Shown here in pieces: positions 16,290 to 23,468 of a stretch of DNA of 64,000 bases; position 1 is the stretch's first letter, and the number at the start of each line of letters is the position of its first letter. The translations under genes and the position numbers were made by a program. The stretch lies in contig NZ_CP023737.1 in assembly GCF_002752655.1 (NCBI RefSeq), positions 1,550,001 through 1,614,000 of the forward strand. Direction: 5' to 3'. The notes beneath the pieces are model-generated. The model did not search any database, was not told the origin of the DNA, and saw only the letters and a program-made list of their open reading frames with translations. This DNA is from Methylosinus trichosporium OB3b. GTDB lineage: Bacteria; Pseudomonadota; Alphaproteobacteria; Rhizobiales; Beijerinckiaceae.

Positions 16290-16442
16290 TTACGCAAAGA
16301 GCCCCGAGGCCGAAGCCTCGGGGAGTTTTGGGAGGAAACGCCCAGGAGGGACGTAGCCGCTAACGCCGGCCAGTCGCGACGCGCGGACCGGGCCCCGCGC
16401 GAAGAGGAGCGCCGAAGCGCGAAAGACGATGCGGCCGCTCAT
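16290..16442 (-). CDS. Possible small coupled gene (50 residues)
   Basis: Starts ATG at 16442 overlapping the stop of the preceding gene (TGATG) and encodes MSGRIVFRASALLFARGPVR through to an end inside the hairpin at 16302-16329. Coupling supports translation, but the low-complexity product and the hairpin-encoded tail leave real doubt. From here to 16206 I see no other gene. Confidence 0.35.
   Translation of the reverse strand: MSGRIVFRASALLFARGPVRASRLAGVSGYVPPGRFLPKLPEASASGLFA
16302..16329 (+). terminator. Hairpin terminator-like site
   Basis: CCCCGAGGC, loop CGAA, GCCTCGGGG forms a 9-bp perfect stem followed on the plus strand by AGTTTT. On the minus strand the trailing sequence is only CTCTTT. 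It lies inside the leftward early operon, so it may attenuate it, with antitermination needed for read-through. Confidence 0.5.
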
Positions 16443-16672
16443 CACTCGCCGCTCCCGCGCTTGACCGCCGAATGGGGAACATGGCCGCCGGCGACATTCG
16501 CCAGCGCCTCGGCGAGGCCGAGCGCGTTCTCGCGCGGCAACGCCAGCACGATCGTCTCCGACTCGCCGCCGCGCCAAACGGACAGCTCGACGGAGACGGC
16601 CCGGGAGATCGGATGCAGCAGCCGGTCGACCGCCACGGCCTCGCTACGTAGGGGCTCGCAAGGTGCGGTCAT
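16442..16672 (-). CDS. Small phage protein
   Basis: A 76-residue protein starting MTAPCEPLRSEAVAVDRLLH with an amphipathic beta-rich middle (VELSVWRGGESETIVLALPR). It begins within the stop of the Cro-like gene (ATGA overlap), making it the second gene of the leftward early operon. Unknown function. Confidence 0.6.
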   Translation of the reverse strand: MTAPCEPLRSEAVAVDRLLHPISRAVSVELSVWRGGESETIVLALPRENALGLAEALANVAGGHVPHSAVKRGSGE

Positions 16673-16926
16673 GCTTCGGCCTCGGTCGGAAAAGGGGAGG
16701 CGGCGGCGGCGCGAATGGCGGCGACCACCTGCTCGGGCGTCATGCCGGCGCGAAACGCCCCGCTCGCCACGCCGGCCTCGAGCTGATCGAGCAGCCGCCC
16801 GATCGCGCCCGATTCGGACGCGCCGCCCTCGATGCGCGCGATATTTCCCTGCGTAACGCCGAGAAACTCGGCGATGCGGGCCTGAGACCAATCGAGCTGA
16901 GAGCGAAGGCGCTTGGTGCGGGACAT
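16669..16926 (-). CDS. Cro-like XRE-family regulator
   Basis: An 85-residue protein with a classical XRE helix-turn-helix (LDWSQARIAEFLGVTQGNIA near residues 11-30), followed by a short dimerisation tail. Gene position, divergent from the CI-type repressor across a 71-base operator region, and its size point to a Cro-type early regulator. The predicted start of transcription coincides with the ATG, so the message may be leaderless. Confidence 0.82.
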   Translation of the reverse strand: MSRTKRLRSQLDWSQARIAEFLGVTQGNIARIEGGASESGAIGRLLDQLEAGVASGAFRAGMTPEQVVAAIRAAAASPFPTEAEA

Positions 16927-16932
16927 GAGGCG

Positions 16933-16961
16933 ACAATATGAAACTCATTATTCATGGTCAA
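16933..16961 (-). promoter_or_regulatory. Promoter of the leftward early operon
   Basis: On the minus strand TTGACC (16961-16956) and TATTGT (16938-16933) are separated by 17 bases, a good sigma-70-type match. The expected start, seven bases downstream, falls on the ATG of the Cro-like gene. The promoter is embedded in the inverted operator at 16938-16973. Confidence 0.7.
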
Positions 16962-16973
16962 TTAGTTTCTCAT
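16938..16973. promoter_or_regulatory. Operator between cro-like and cI-like genes
   Basis: ATGAAACT (16938-16945) and AGTTTCTCAT (16964-16973, part of CAATTAGTTTCTCAT) form an inverted repeat. The same half-site CAATTAGTTTC recurs at 18394-18430 in front of the rightward operon. This is most simply explained as binding sites for the CI-type repressor. Confidence 0.65.
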
Positions 16974-16997
16974 CATCCTTTTCGGCATGATGATTAA

Positions 16998-17594
16998 ATG
17001 ATCGACGAGCCCAACGAGCGCCTTCGCCAAGCCCGCATCGCGGCCGGCTATCCCTCGGCCACGGCCGCGGCCGAGGCCATGGGCGCGAACAAGACGACCT
17101 ATATCAGCCACGAAAACGGGCACGCCGGCCTCAGCCGCGCCGGCAAGCGCTATGCGGCGTTTTTTCGGGTCTCGCTCGATTGGCTCTTGACCGGCAAAAG
17201 CCCGATGAAGGGCGACGCCATGGCGATTCCGGTCACCGGCTATGTGCTTGCCGGCCGTGTGGAGCTCGACGCCGCTGACCAGAACAATATCCCGGACGCC
17301 GTCTATCTGCCGCTGGAGCGACGGCTGGCCGCCCTGATCATCCGGGGCGATTCGCAATATCCGCGCTTCTGCGACGGCGAGTTCATTCTCTATGATCCAG
17401 AGCCTTTGACGCCTCGGCAGCTCATCGGACAATTGGCGATCGTGCAGGCGCTCGACGGACGTTGCATGTTGAAAATTATCGATGAAGGTCCGCAGATAGA
17501 CACTTGGACGCTCAAATCTCACAACGCGCCGGACGAAAAGGGCGTCAAGCTGCTCTCGGCTTGGCGCTATCTGGGTGCCTTGCCGCCTGTCTGA
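16998..17594 (+). CDS. CI-type repressor with S24 peptidase domain
   Basis: A 198-residue repressor. The N-terminal helix-turn-helix is an XRE domain (IAAGYPSATAAAEAMGANKT). A linker carries an Ala-Gly self-cleavage site (GYVLAGRVEL near residue 84). The carboxyl S24/LexA-like domain has the serine of the dyad in RGDSQYPRFCDGEF and the lysine in RCMLKII. It should maintain lysogeny and be inactivated through RecA. No Shine-Dalgarno precedes the ATG. Confidence 0.9.
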   Translation: MIDEPNERLRQARIAAGYPSATAAAEAMGANKTTYISHENGHAGLSRAGKRYAAFFRVSLDWLLTGKSPMKGDAMAIPVTGYVLAGRVELDAADQNNIPDAVYLPLERRLAALIIRGDSQYPRFCDGEFILYDPEPLTPRQLIGQLAIVQALDGRCMLKIIDEGPQIDTWTLKSHNAPDEKGVKLLSAWRYLGALPPV

Positions 17595-17893
17595 CGGCCG
17601 CGCCGCTCGCTATCGGCTCCGATTCGGCGAGGGCGAAAAGCGCTCGCAGCGGTTGGGCGCGACTCGCCTTCCGTCATGCGCAGCACTGTCCGGCGACCGG
17701 ACGGCGCTCCGGCCCCTGCCCCGGCTGGATCATCGATCATATCGAGCCGCTCTGCGCCGGCGGCGCGGACGCGCCGGCCAATATGCAGTGGCAGACGCGG
17801 GAGGAGGCTCGTCTCAAAGATCGCGACGAGCGCGCAACATGCCGCGCTATACGCCGGCAGGGGGCGGCCGAACGCCATGCGCAGCCTGAATAG
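17504..17893 (+). CDS. HNH endonuclease-like protein, probably exported
   Basis: The carboxyl part has the HNH pattern HCPATGRRSGPCPGWIIDHI, then PLCAGGADAPANMQWQT, a small family known from alphaproteobacteria, with conserved Cys and Asp-His. It is preceded by a hydrophobic stretch (LGLALSGCLAACLTAAPLA) resembling a signal peptide. The start is uncertain: the frame is open from a TTG at 17504, overlapping cI by about 90 bases, and a TTG near 17559 would begin just before the hydrophobic part. Overlaps its convergent neighbour's 3' end by 47 bases. Confidence 0.6.
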   Translation: MDAQISQRAGRKGRQAALGLALSGCLAACLTAAPLAIGSDSARAKSARSGWARLAFRHAQHCPATGRRSGPCPGWIIDHIEPLCAGGADAPANMQWQTREEARLKDRDERATCRAIRRQGAAERHAQPE

Positions 17894-18347
17894 CCGCCTC
17901 GATCGCCGTGCGTAACCGCTGGAGATAATCCTTATCTTGGGAGGCGAGCGCGACACGTTCCGCTCCCGAGGTGGCGATGCACAGCTCGAACACTTCGTTC
18001 GAACGCGCGAGATGGCGCGCGAAGCTCGCCACGACGAGGCCGAGCACGAGCGCGACGCCGGCCGGCCCGATCGTTTCCCGCACCTCATGCGCGTGAACCG
18101 CCGGCGCCGTCCCGGAGAAATATTGCACCCCCTCGACGACGACGACCAGCGCGGCCAGCGCGCCGAAAGCGAGCAAGGGCAAGGCGATAAGCCACAGAAT
18201 CACGATGGCGCAACCATGTCGCGCGGGAGCCTGGCGGACCGATAGCGAGCTGATCGCCGCCGTCGGATAGGAAACGCCGTCGAGCGTGGCGATGGCCGCC
18301 GTGATGATCGCCCGCTCATCCGAAAAAATCAGTTGATTAGTCATCAA
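17847..18347 (-). CDS. DUF6232-like membrane protein
   Basis: A 166-residue protein with an N-terminal beta-rich section (SYPTAAISSLSVRQAPARHG) and two membrane segments (about residues 47-72 and 94-110), then a charged cytoplasmic tail (ASQDKDYLQRLRTAIEAAIQ). The arrangement resembles DUF6232 proteins. It is opposite in orientation to cI and lies between immunity and rightward genes, a common position for lysogeny-expressed accessory genes such as exclusion factors. That role is inference. Confidence 0.6.
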   Translation of the reverse strand: MMTNQLIFSDERAIITAAIATLDGVSYPTAAISSLSVRQAPARHGCAIVILWLIALPLLAFGALAALVVVVEGVQYFSGTAPAVHAHEVRETIGPAGVALVLGLVVASFARHLARSNEVFELCIATSGAERVALASQDKDYLQRLRTAIEAAIQAAHGVRPPPAGV

Positions 18348-18393
18348 ATTACCCGCGTTGCGCCGCGACAGCGCGAACTTAGCAGAATGGATA

Positions 18394-18430
18394 ATGAGAA
18401 ACTAATTGACGGCTGCAATTAGTTTCATAT
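18394..18430. promoter_or_regulatory. Operator of the rightward operon
   Basis: ATGAGAAACTAATTG (18394-18408) and CAATTAGTTTCATAT (18416-18430) form an inverted repeat with a 7-base spacer. It shares the half-site CAATTAGTTTC with the cro/cI operator, and it overlaps the -35 and -10 of the promoter at 18406-18433, so a bound repressor would block it. Confidence 0.68.
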
Positions 18431-18433
18431 TAT
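18406..18433 (+). promoter_or_regulatory. Promoter of the rightward operon
   Basis: TTGACG (18406-18411) and TATTAT (18428-18433) with 16-base spacing, close to the sigma-70 consensus. It precedes the gene at 18471, which has GAGGGACCTC just ahead of its ATG. Confidence 0.72.
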
Positions 18434-18470
18434 TCCTCGTCAGCGCAGCTCGCGCCTTGCGAGGGACCTC

Positions 18471-18863
18471 ATGTCCAGACCTCCAACCTCCCCCGACAAC
18501 GCCACCATCCTCTTCCACGCCGCCGCCGCGACCGCCGATCCCGCCGACGAGCCGCGTCTCCTCGAGGAGATCATCCGCGACGGCCTGCCCTGGCGCGAGG
18601 CGCTGCGGCTGCTGCCGCGCATCGCGGCGACGGCGCGGGCCATGCGCGCCGCCGGCCTCGGCGCGGCGCTCGCCGCCGGCGCTCCCCTGCCCGCCGCGGC
18701 GATGGCCATTCCGCCCGCTCTGCCCGACGCGCTGGGCGGCGCGCCGATCGCCGACGCCGCCGCCGCGACGCTTGTCTTCATCGCCATGCTCGATCTCGCC
18801 GCCGCCTGCGGCGCGCTGGTGCTGGCGCTGATCGCCGATCGCATCGAAAGGGGAAGCCGATGA
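18471..18863 (+). CDS. Phage hypothetical protein with hydrophobic segments
   Basis: A 130-residue Ala/Leu/Pro-rich protein. Residues 1-55 look helical and soluble (EEIIRDGLPWREALRLLPRI), then two hydrophobic stretches follow (GLGAALAAGAPLPAAAMAIP; LVFIAMLDLAAACGALVLAL) that could cross a membrane. It is the first gene behind the rightward promoter and overlaps the next gene by ATGA. Unknown function. Confidence 0.6.
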   Translation: MSRPPTSPDNATILFHAAAATADPADEPRLLEEIIRDGLPWREALRLLPRIAATARAMRAAGLGAALAAGAPLPAAAMAIPPALPDALGGAPIADAAAATLVFIAMLDLAAACGALVLALIADRIERGSR

Positions 18864-19069
18864 CCGCCATCGACGCCAAGCCCCGCCTCGCCGCCACGAT
18901 CGCGCGCGGCCGAGAGCGCGAAACCTCGCATGAGCGCCGCGCGGTCCCGCCGATCGAGGCGGTGACGATCACGCGCACCAGCGCGCATTACCAGGGCACG
19001 GGAAATACACCGACCATGGTCACGATCTCCCTGCCCCGCGTCCGCTTTCTGGAGAGGCCCGAGCGATGA
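18860..19069 (+). CDS. Small phage protein before ParB
   Basis: A 69-residue basic protein, MTAIDAKPRLAATIARGRER at its start, ending SLPRVRFLERPER. Overlaps both neighbours by the ATGA pattern, so it is part of the ParB operon. No family recognised; it might be an accessory protein for ParB. Confidence 0.55.
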   Translation: MTAIDAKPRLAATIARGRERETSHERRAVPPIEAVTITRTSAHYQGTGNTPTMVTISLPRVRFLERPER

Positions 19070-21315
19070 GCACGATCCGCGACGCTGAAGTCTATTTGAG
19101 CGACATCGTCGCTCTATCGCCACTCAATCCGCGCCAGGACATGGAGAGCGACGTGTCGACGCTCGCCGCCACCATCCGCGCGCGCGGGCTGTTGCATCCG
19201 ATATTGGTCACCAAGCTCTACGATGCGATCGACGCCTATCAGGTCCTCGCCGGCGGCCGCCGCTGGCGCGCGCTGCGCTCGCTCGATTTGCACGATGAAC
19301 ATGTGAAGGTCCGCATCTTCGACGGCACAGAGGCCGAAGCGCGCGAGGCGGCGCTCGCGGAATCGGTGACGCAGGTCCCGCTGCATCCGGTCGACGAGTT
19401 CGAGGCCTTTTCGGCGCTGGAGCGGGACGGCTTCGACATCGCCACCATCGCCCGCGATTTCGCGCTCGACGAGAAGCGCGTGCGCCAGCGCCTGGCGCTC
19501 GGCCGCCTCTCGCCGCGCGTGCGCGATATGTGGCGAACCGGCGAGGTCAATCGCGACATCGCCACCGCCTTCGCCGCCGGATCGACCGCCCGGCAAGAGG
19601 AATATCTCGACGAGCACACGCGCGGCGGCGGCTTCTCTTTGTCCGCCTATATCGTCAAGCGCGCGATGCGCCAGGACGTCATCGCCGACACCGATGCGCT
19701 GGCGAAGTTCATCCTCGGCGACGAGGCGCGACGCACCGCCTATGTGCTCGCCGGCGGGCGCGTGGAGGAGAACGACCTCTTCGACGAGCAGGTGCTCTTG
19801 CTCGACGGCGCCATCGCCCGCCGCACCGCCGATGCGCTGCTGCTCGCCGAGGCCGAGCGCGTGGCTGAGGCCGAAGGCTGGGGCCGCGCGTCGATCACGA
19901 ATGTCGTCGACGACGAGGACCCCGAAGACATCACGCCGGATTACACCAAGGCCGAGCAGAAGAAGCTCCTGGACATCGATCTTCCCGACGCGGAGCGCGA
20001 GGAGATCGAGACGAAGGCGCTGTTGCGAGCCATTCCGAAGCGCGAGCGCGCCACGCTCGGCGTGACGGCCGATTACGACAACACCGGCGCGCTGGTGATC
20101 ACCCGCGCCGTGCCGGCCTCGCCGCCGAAAGAGGAGCGCGCGCCGCCGCCGCCAGCCAACAAGAGCGCCGCCAAGCCCGCGACGCCGCGCGAGCCGCGCG
20201 AGCCGGAGCCCGAGGCGCCGCCGCTGCCGCCGCCCGCCGGCGGCAAGGAGGCCGAGGAAATTCTCGCGGCCGCGATCGGTGGCGCGCTCACCGCGGCGAC
20301 GGCCCGCAGCCTCAATCTGGCGCTGGCGCTCACTGTCGCGACGCTCGGCTGCTCACATGGACATTTCGGCGTCACGCTCACTTCCGAGACCTTGTTCTAT
20401 GAGACGCGCTCGGAGCTGCTCGCGCGCTTCCATCATATGCGCTTCGAGACGGCGCTCGCTATTGTCTCGGAAGCGCCGCTCGCTGATCTCACCACCGCCT
20501 TCGCCGAGCTGATCGGCCACACGATAGCCCCTGAGGAGATCACGCTCACCAAGGCGCGCGCTCTCGTCGCGCTCGCCGAGCGCCATGTGTCGCTTCGCGC
20601 CGATGTCGCCGCGACACTCGACTACAAGGCGCTATTCGAGGCCTCCCCGCGCGAGGAGGCCGAGGAGGCCATTCGCGCGCTGGAGGGCGAGGCCGCCGCC
20701 GCGGAGGCGCGCAAGCTGCGCAAGCCGAAGCTGATCGAGCGCGCGGCGCTGCTCGCCAAGGACCGCGGCTGGCTGCCCGAGACGCTGACGGCGCTGCTCG
20801 CCGCCGCGCCGCAAGACACGCGCACCACCGCCGAGGCGATGGTGGAGGCGATCGAACGCGACGAGGAGAGAGGCGATGCGCTGGAGCCGGCCGAAGGTGG
20901 ACCCGATGACGAGCCTGCTGCTGAAGCGCCTGGCGCGGACGCTGCGGGCGCGGCGCCCGGCGGAGCAAGTGACGCGGCTGGGGCAGATGCTGCGGGCGCG
21001 GCGGAAGCCGATGCGAAGCGAAAAGCATGGCTCGCTGATCTGCAATTCCTCGGCGCCGAGAGCAATCACTCGCATTTCGCTGCCTTCCTGCGGGACCATG
21101 TCTCACCGGCGCGCGGCCGTCATGTCGGCGTCGACGCGCTCGCCGATGCCTTCGAGCAATGGCGCGCCGATCGCAGCCTCAAGAAAGTGCCGAAGCCCGC
21201 GCAAGCGGCGCTGATGAACAGCCTCGGCATAGAGCGGAAGAAGATCGACGGCGTCATGAGCTGGCAGGGCCTCGCGCTCGAGGCGGATGACGCAACGGCC
21301 CAGGCGGCGGAGTGA
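19066..21315 (+). CDS. Large ParB/Spo0J-family protein
   Basis: A 749-residue protein. Residues 1-120 are a ParB N-terminal (CTPase) domain: LSPLNPRQDMESDVSTLAAT, then VLAGGRRWRALRSL near 60-73 and LAESVTQVPLHPVDEFEAF near 97-115. A helix-turn-helix follows (DIATIARDFALDEKRVRQRL). Proteins of this family bind centromere-like sites and load as clamps. The remaining 600 residues are unusual: a Pro/Glu-rich linker, an Ala-rich disordered stretch, and a folded-looking end. No ParA gene is present, so a regulatory or replication role is as likely as partition. Confidence 0.85.
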   Translation: MSTIRDAEVYLSDIVALSPLNPRQDMESDVSTLAATIRARGLLHPILVTKLYDAIDAYQVLAGGRRWRALRSLDLHDEHVKVRIFDGTEAEAREAALAESVTQVPLHPVDEFEAFSALERDGFDIATIARDFALDEKRVRQRLALGRLSPRVRDMWRTGEVNRDIATAFAAGSTARQEEYLDEHTRGGGFSLSAYIVKRAMRQDVIADTDALAKFILGDEARRTAYVLAGGRVEENDLFDEQVLLLDGAIARRTADALLLAEAERVAEAEGWGRASITNVVDDEDPEDITPDYTKAEQKKLLDIDLPDAEREEIETKALLRAIPKRERATLGVTADYDNTGALVITRAVPASPPKEERAPPPPANKSAAKPATPREPREPEPEAPPLPPPAGGKEAEEILAAAIGGALTAATARSLNLALALTVATLGCSHGHFGVTLTSETLFYETRSELLARFHHMRFETALAIVSEAPLADLTTAFAELIGHTIAPEEITLTKARALVALAERHVSLRADVAATLDYKALFEASPREEAEEAIRALEGEAAAAEARKLRKPKLIERAALLAKDRGWLPETLTALLAAAPQDTRTTAEAMVEAIERDEERGDALEPAEGGPDDEPAAEAPGADAAGAAPGGASDAAGADAAGAAEADAKRKAWLADLQFLGAESNHSHFAAFLRDHVSPARGRHVGVDALADAFEQWRADRSLKKVPKPAQAALMNSLGIERKKIDGVMSWQGLALEADDATAQAAE

Positions 21316-21321
21316 GAGACG

Positions 21322-21810
21322 ATGACCGATCTGCCCCTCATCGCCGACCCGCCCTTTCATCGGCCGATCCAGTCGCATGAGCTGCCGCTGATCCTCGAAA
21401 CTGACTCGGAGCCTGCGACGCTCGACGACGTGAGCTTTCCGGGCTGGACGCCGTCGTTCTACGCCATTGCGAGCAATGTCGGCCGAGTGGCTCGCTGGGG
21501 CTGGACCCTCGGCGATTTCGGCATGGATTGGTGCTGGCTCGATGACGCCGAGACCGTGAAGGCGTGCGCCCTCCATTACCTGCCCAACGGAACCCGCATC
21601 GCCTTTTTCGCCGACCGGGAGAGCGCCGCCGCCTTCGCGACGATGATCGCTCAGAGCCTCGACTGGTCAGACGACAGCATTGCGGCGATGAGCGCGCAAC
21701 AGCAGCGCGTCAAAACGATCATGCGCAAGAATTTCGTGGACGTGTCTCGCACCGAATGGCGCATCTGGCGGCTGAAATCCGCCGCGCCGAGAGTGAGGGC
21801 GCATGGCTGA
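21322..21810 (+). CDS. Phage hypothetical protein
   Basis: A 162-residue protein starting MTDLPLIADPPFHRPIQSHE and containing a tryptophan-rich middle (WGWTLGDFGMDWCWLDDAET). The end is basic. It follows ParB by six bases in the rightward operon. Not recognised. Confidence 0.6.
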   Translation: MTDLPLIADPPFHRPIQSHELPLILETDSEPATLDDVSFPGWTPSFYAIASNVGRVARWGWTLGDFGMDWCWLDDAETVKACALHYLPNGTRIAFFADRESAAAFATMIAQSLDWSDDSIAAMSAQQQRVKTIMRKNFVDVSRTEWRIWRLKSAAPRVRAHG

Positions 21811-21837
21811 AACGGTTTCCAACCACAAGGATCGATC

Positions 21838-22122
21838 ATGACAGAGACGAGCGCATTGCAATTCCTCGGCTATGTGAAGGCCGGCGACGTCGATATGCCG
21901 ACCAACGATATCGACGCCCTTTGCGAAGGCGACGACGATGTCGTCGAGCTGGTCCCGATCTTTCGCGAGGCCTCGAAATTCGCCGCCGTGCATTTCGCCC
22001 CCGACGACATCGACCACGCCATCGAGCGCCGCAAGCTGTTCGAGACCCGAGCCGAGGCCGACGCTTTTGTCGCCGAGAGCCTTCAGCCCGGCTGCGCCGA
22101 GGAGGGTCGCCCGGATGACTGA
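21838..22122 (+). CDS. Small acidic phage protein
   Basis: A 94-residue strongly acidic protein (TNDIDALCEGDDDVVELVPI). It follows AAGGATCGATC upstream of its ATG and overlaps the next start by eight bases. Function unknown; acidic early phage proteins sometimes mimic DNA, but nothing here shows that. Confidence 0.55.
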   Translation: MTETSALQFLGYVKAGDVDMPTNDIDALCEGDDDVVELVPIFREASKFAAVHFAPDDIDHAIERRKLFETRAEADAFVAESLQPGCAEEGRPDD

Positions 22123-22399
22123 TCCATCTACTTCGATCGGAACGCCAGAGGCGCAACGGATGCAGAAGCGCATTCGGCGCGCCATGGCGGACTTCGCCAT
22201 CGCGCGCCACGGGGGCGATGATCTGACGACGATCTCCGCGCTCATGACAGAATCGCTCGGCTCGCTTTTCGAGCTGATCAACACCCTGGGGTTTGCGCCG
22301 ACAGAAGAGCAATTCGTGCAAATAGCAATAGAAACAGCGCGCATAGTCGCGCGAGGCGAGCATTACCTCGGCGTGTCGAGCGAGGTCGGCTCCTCATGA
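22115..22399 (+). CDS. Small helical phage protein
   Basis: A 94-residue protein starting MTDPSTSIGTPEAQRMQKRI, mainly helical (MADFAIARHGGDDLTTISAL; EEQFVQIAIETARIVARGEH). The ATG overlaps the preceding stop region. No family recognised. Confidence 0.55.
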   Translation: MTDPSTSIGTPEAQRMQKRIRRAMADFAIARHGGDDLTTISALMTESLGSLFELINTLGFAPTEEQFVQIAIETARIVARGEHYLGVSSEVGSS

Positions 22400-22433
22400 T
22401 CTTGCTCGATGACCGAACTCGCAGGAGCGACAT

Positions 22434-22664
22434 ATGAAACTCACACTCGAACCGACCGATCGCCTCGAAACATTCGAGGGCGCGCCGTGCCGTATCTGGA
22501 CCGGGCTCACAGACAGCGGCGTCGAAGTGGTCGCCTTCGTGCGGTCCATCTCGCCGCAGACGCATGACGAGGAAAAGCTCTCGGTCTTCGACCGAGAACT
22601 GAAAGCCTTGCCGCCCATTCGCCGGGAATGGGTTTCCTTCGATTATCGAATGGTTGCCGATTGA
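22434..22664 (+). CDS. Small phage protein
   Basis: A 76-residue protein, MKLTLEPTDRLETFEGAPCR at the start, beta-rich (SGVEVVAFVRSISPQTHDEE). An upstream GCAGGAGCGAC gives a ribosome-binding site for the ATG at 22434. Unknown. Confidence 0.55.
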   Translation: MKLTLEPTDRLETFEGAPCRIWTGLTDSGVEVVAFVRSISPQTHDEEKLSVFDRELKALPPIRREWVSFDYRMVAD

Positions 22665-22957
22665 TGGGGGCGACGATGACGCATTGTGGGTTCGACCTGT
22701 CGAGTCAACATGACATGCATTGCTGGATCATATTCGATCACCGACAGCGATGGATTATCCGAAAGCACGGGGATATCCTCGCAACGACTTGCGAGGATGG
22801 CCCGGCGCTTATCAATCTTTCATGCGTCGATTGGGAGACCTACACTTTCGTCGCATTGGAAATGCTACGGCGCGCTTTTCCAGATTGCTCCCTCACATAT
22901 GAGAACTCGCTTGCCGCTCTCAATGCCGGCGAGACGCTGGACGCCAATGACCTATGA
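22664..22957 (+). CDS. Small phage protein
   Basis: A 97-residue protein with two possible starts (MGATMTHCGFDLSS: 22664 or 22676). It has a mixed beta/alpha pattern (HCWIIFDHRQRWIIRKHGDI) with several Cys and Trp. The first ATG shares one base with the stop of the preceding gene. Unknown function. Confidence 0.52.
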   Translation: MGATMTHCGFDLSSQHDMHCWIIFDHRQRWIIRKHGDILATTCEDGPALINLSCVDWETYTFVALEMLRRAFPDCSLTYENSLAALNAGETLDANDL

Positions 22958-23075
22958 CCGCCGCGCCATCATGCGCAAAGCGTGGTCGCTGCATCGCCGC
23001 GGCCTGGACTTCCCCACCGCGCTCCGCTTCGCCTGGGCCCAGGCGCGCGCCGCGCGGCGCGGCATGGCCGCGTAA
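22947..23075 (+). CDS. Small YDRRAIM-motif protein
   Basis: A 42-residue protein, MTYDRRAIMRKAWSLHRRGL through FAWAQARAARRGMAA. Its motif YDRRAIM, then 'F...LR.AW..AR', is shared with the otherwise different protein at 40815-41072 in prophage 2, so it looks like a genuine small phage family. It overlaps the preceding gene by 11 bases. Function unknown. Confidence 0.6.
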   Translation: MTYDRRAIMRKAWSLHRRGLDFPTALRFAWAQARAARRGMAA

Positions 23076-23084
23076 GGAGACCTC

Positions 23085-23468
23085 ATGAACGCGCTCCTCC
23101 TCTCCGCCGACGCCGCGGCCGAGCTGCTCGGCGTGTCCGAGCGCCAGTTGCGCGACCTGATTCGCGACGGGATAATCCCTCACGTCAATGTCGGGCGCGG
23201 CGAGCGCACATGCTATCGCCTGCGCCCGGCCGATCTCGAGGCGTTCATTTCGCAGCGGACCAGCACGACATGCAAAAAATCCAAAAAATCAAAGGGCTCT
23301 ACCGGCGCGCCGAAGCGGGCGAATGGCTCTACGACTTTCAATTTCGAGGTCATCGATTTTGTGGCTCTACGGGAGCAACAGCTCGCCGAGAGGCAGAAAA
23401 ATGGCTCACGGCCTACCGGCGGCAAAAAGAGGCCGAAGTCGCGGAAAGTTCCGGCGACGCCCCCATGA
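23085..23468 (+). CDS. Excisionase-like helix-turn-helix protein
   Basis: The first 55 or so residues are a MerR/excisionase-type winged helix (LSADAAAELLGVSERQLRDL, then IRDGIIPHVNVGRGERTCYR) as in Xis proteins. The frame stays open to 127 residues, so its 3' half overlaps the integrase start by 199 bases; the late part (KKSKKSKGSTGAPKRANGST) is basic and low-complexity. Position right before the integrase supports a directionality-factor role. Confidence 0.7.
   Translation: MNALLLSADAAAELLGVSERQLRDLIRDGIIPHVNVGRGERTCYRLRPADLEAFISQRTSTTCKKSKKSKGSTGAPKRANGSTTFNFEVIDFVALREQQLAERQKNGSRPTGGKKRPKSRKVPATPP

Noticed and set aside
19066-21315. A plasmid or phage-plasmid lifestyle for prophage 1 based on the ParB-like protein.
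   Set aside because: No ParA or plasmid replication gene is present, and an integrase beside an interrupted tRNA shows chromosomal integration.
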